Assembly: GCA_013697045.1 (NCBI GenBank)
Contig: JACCXJ010000107.1
Coordinates: 1-35,116 of the forward strand
DNA: 35,116 bases
DNA from: Gammaproteobacteria bacterium
GTDB lineage: Bacteria > Pseudomonadota > Gammaproteobacteria > JACCXJ01
Reading direction: 5' to 3'
The notes below the pieces were generated by a model. That model was not told where the DNA came from, made no database searches, and saw nothing but the letters and a program-made list of their open reading frames with translations. How positions within the stretch are numbered: position 1 is the stretch's first letter; the number at the start of each line of letters is the position of its first letter. Shown in pieces: positions 34,536 to 35,116 of this stretch. The position numbers and the translations under genes are program-made.

Positions 34536-34622
34536 GCCCCCCTCCCGGCCCGTGTCCGGGCCCGCGCACAGCATCCGTTACCGCACCGGGCTATGCCGGC
34601 TGGCGTATACCGTTCGCGCCCA

Positions 34623-34654
34623 GGTGTGAAAAATGCCCGCGGTGTGAAAAATGC
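34623..34654 (+). repeat. Two direct copies of GGTGTGAAAAATGC
   Basis: GGTGTGAAAAATGC occurs at 34623-34636 and 34641-34654, an 18-base period, in the divergent region between the epimerase and VanZ-like genes. It could be a tandem binding site for a regulator. The second copy contains a possible upstream ATG (34651) of the VanZ-like gene. Confidence 0.55.
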
Positions 34655-34695
34655 TGAACCCCTCACCGTGGCCCGGCATCCATAGCGAACCGATC

Positions 34696-35116
34696 ATGGA
34701 CCCCTTTAACAGGCAATCATCGGCCGCGTGCAGTGGTCCGGGATACGGCGCTCCCAATCCGCGCCTGCGGCGGGCGTGGGCCGCCATCGGCTGGGCCCTC
34801 GTGTTCCTGACCATCTTCCTGTCGCTGCGACCCTTACCGGACATCTTTGAGGACATCTTTGCAGCCGGCAACCTCGACAAGTTCGTACACGCCCTCACCT
34901 ATGCGACGCTGACTTTGTGGTTCATACAGCTCGCACCCGCCGAACGCTGGATCCGCATCGCGCTGTGGTTCGTGGGCATGGGCGTCGCGATCGAGATCGC
35001 GCAAGGTCAGACGGGCTACCGCTATTTCAGCTTCGCGGACATGGTGGCGAACGCAATGGGTATCGTAACAGCGTTGCTGGCGGCGCGCTGCGGCTTGTCG
35101 AACCTACTGACCTGGT
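34696..35116 (+). CDS. VanZ-like membrane protein, truncated by window end
   Basis: A frame from ATG 34696 runs to the window end (140 codons, no stop). It begins MDPFNRQSSAACSGPG. Hydrophobic segments follow: AWAAIGWALVFLTIFLSL (residues ~27-44), FVHALTYATLTLWFIQL (~63-79) and IALWFVGMGVAIEIAQG (~88-104), with YRYFSFADMVANAMGIVTALL toward the end. DKFVHALTYATL and FSFADMVANAMG are the VanZ-family landmarks (Lys-x2-His, then Asp-x3-Asn). The ATG at 34651 in the same frame is an alternative start. VanZ-like proteins are membrane proteins of mostly unknown role; placement beside polysaccharide genes suggests envelope function. Confidence 0.78.
   Translation, partial: MDPFNRQSSAACSGPGYGAPNPRLRRAWAAIGWALVFLTIFLSLRPLPDIFEDIFAAGNLDKFVHALTYATLTLWFIQLAPAERWIRIALWFVGMGVAIEIAQGQTGYRYFSFADMVANAMGIVTALLAARCGLSNLLTW

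Overview
The window is GC-rich DNA from a proteobacterium. A gammaproteobacterium is most likely, judging from the sdhCDAB layout with sdhE, the lexA-imuA-imuB-dnaE2 cassette and the overall protein character; the species cannot be named from sequence alone. Core-type genes with intact reading frames alternate with accessory stretches that contain phage- or plasmid-like genes, frameshifted genes, hairpins and repeats.

Layout. (1) 1-2400 (+): a phage-like recombination block, with a Sak4/AAA-type ATPase and a Gp157-like protein separated by strong hairpins. It is preceded by a very unusual tract with no adenine on the + strand from 195 to 432. (2) 2400-6150: mostly gene-poor, with a zinc-ribbon gene broken by a stop at codon 5, an alpha/beta hydrolase (-) and a secreted BON-domain protein (-). 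(3) 6157-12002 (-): the SOS mutagenesis operon lexA-imuA-imuB-dnaE2. Its promoter carries a GTTC-N7-GTTC LexA site between the -35 and -10 boxes. (4) 12249-13375: a palindrome, a small ORF, and a secreted protein with eleven hexapeptide repeats followed by a terminator. (5) 13511-18491: an integrated plasmid- or satellite-like module. It has a RepA-type helicase, a RepB-type primase with a C-terminal zinc motif, an AlpA/excisionase-like HTH protein, a frameshifted HTH gene and a tyrosine integrase, and it ends at a 3' fragment of tRNA-Lys(CUU) that looks like an attachment site. (6) 18773-20361: a TIGR04255-family gene, a partner gene and a decayed third gene. (7) 20362-25106 (-): succinate dehydrogenase. 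SdhC, D, A and B are flanked by both known types of SdhA flavinylation/assembly factor, SdhE and an SdhAF4-like (DUF1674) protein, with REP-like hairpins and a DUF559 remnant between. (8) 25330-27487: glycerate kinase (-) and a divergent alpha/beta hydrolase (+). (9) 27628-30475 (-): a three-gene cassette with a nitrilase-fold protein carrying a helical N-terminal extension, a ~150-residue protein of unknown type, and a KGGVGR-motif ParA-like ATPase with the start of an Mrr-like nuclease domain. Two of the three genes are frameshifted and the third has lost the end of its nuclease domain. (10) 30910-34535 (-): UDP-sugar genes for acidic surface polysaccharide (UDP-glucuronate epimerase, Vi-type UDP-HexNAc dehydrogenase, UDP-glucose dehydrogenase). 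(11) 34696-end (+): a VanZ-like membrane protein that runs off the window.

The strongest candidates for something new are the adenine-free tract and the KGGVGR-ATPase/nitrilase cassette, which looks like a conflict (defence) system. The clustering of indels in accessory genes, while about 18 kb of core genes have none, suggests real decay rather than general sequencing error, but only reads or homologues can settle this.
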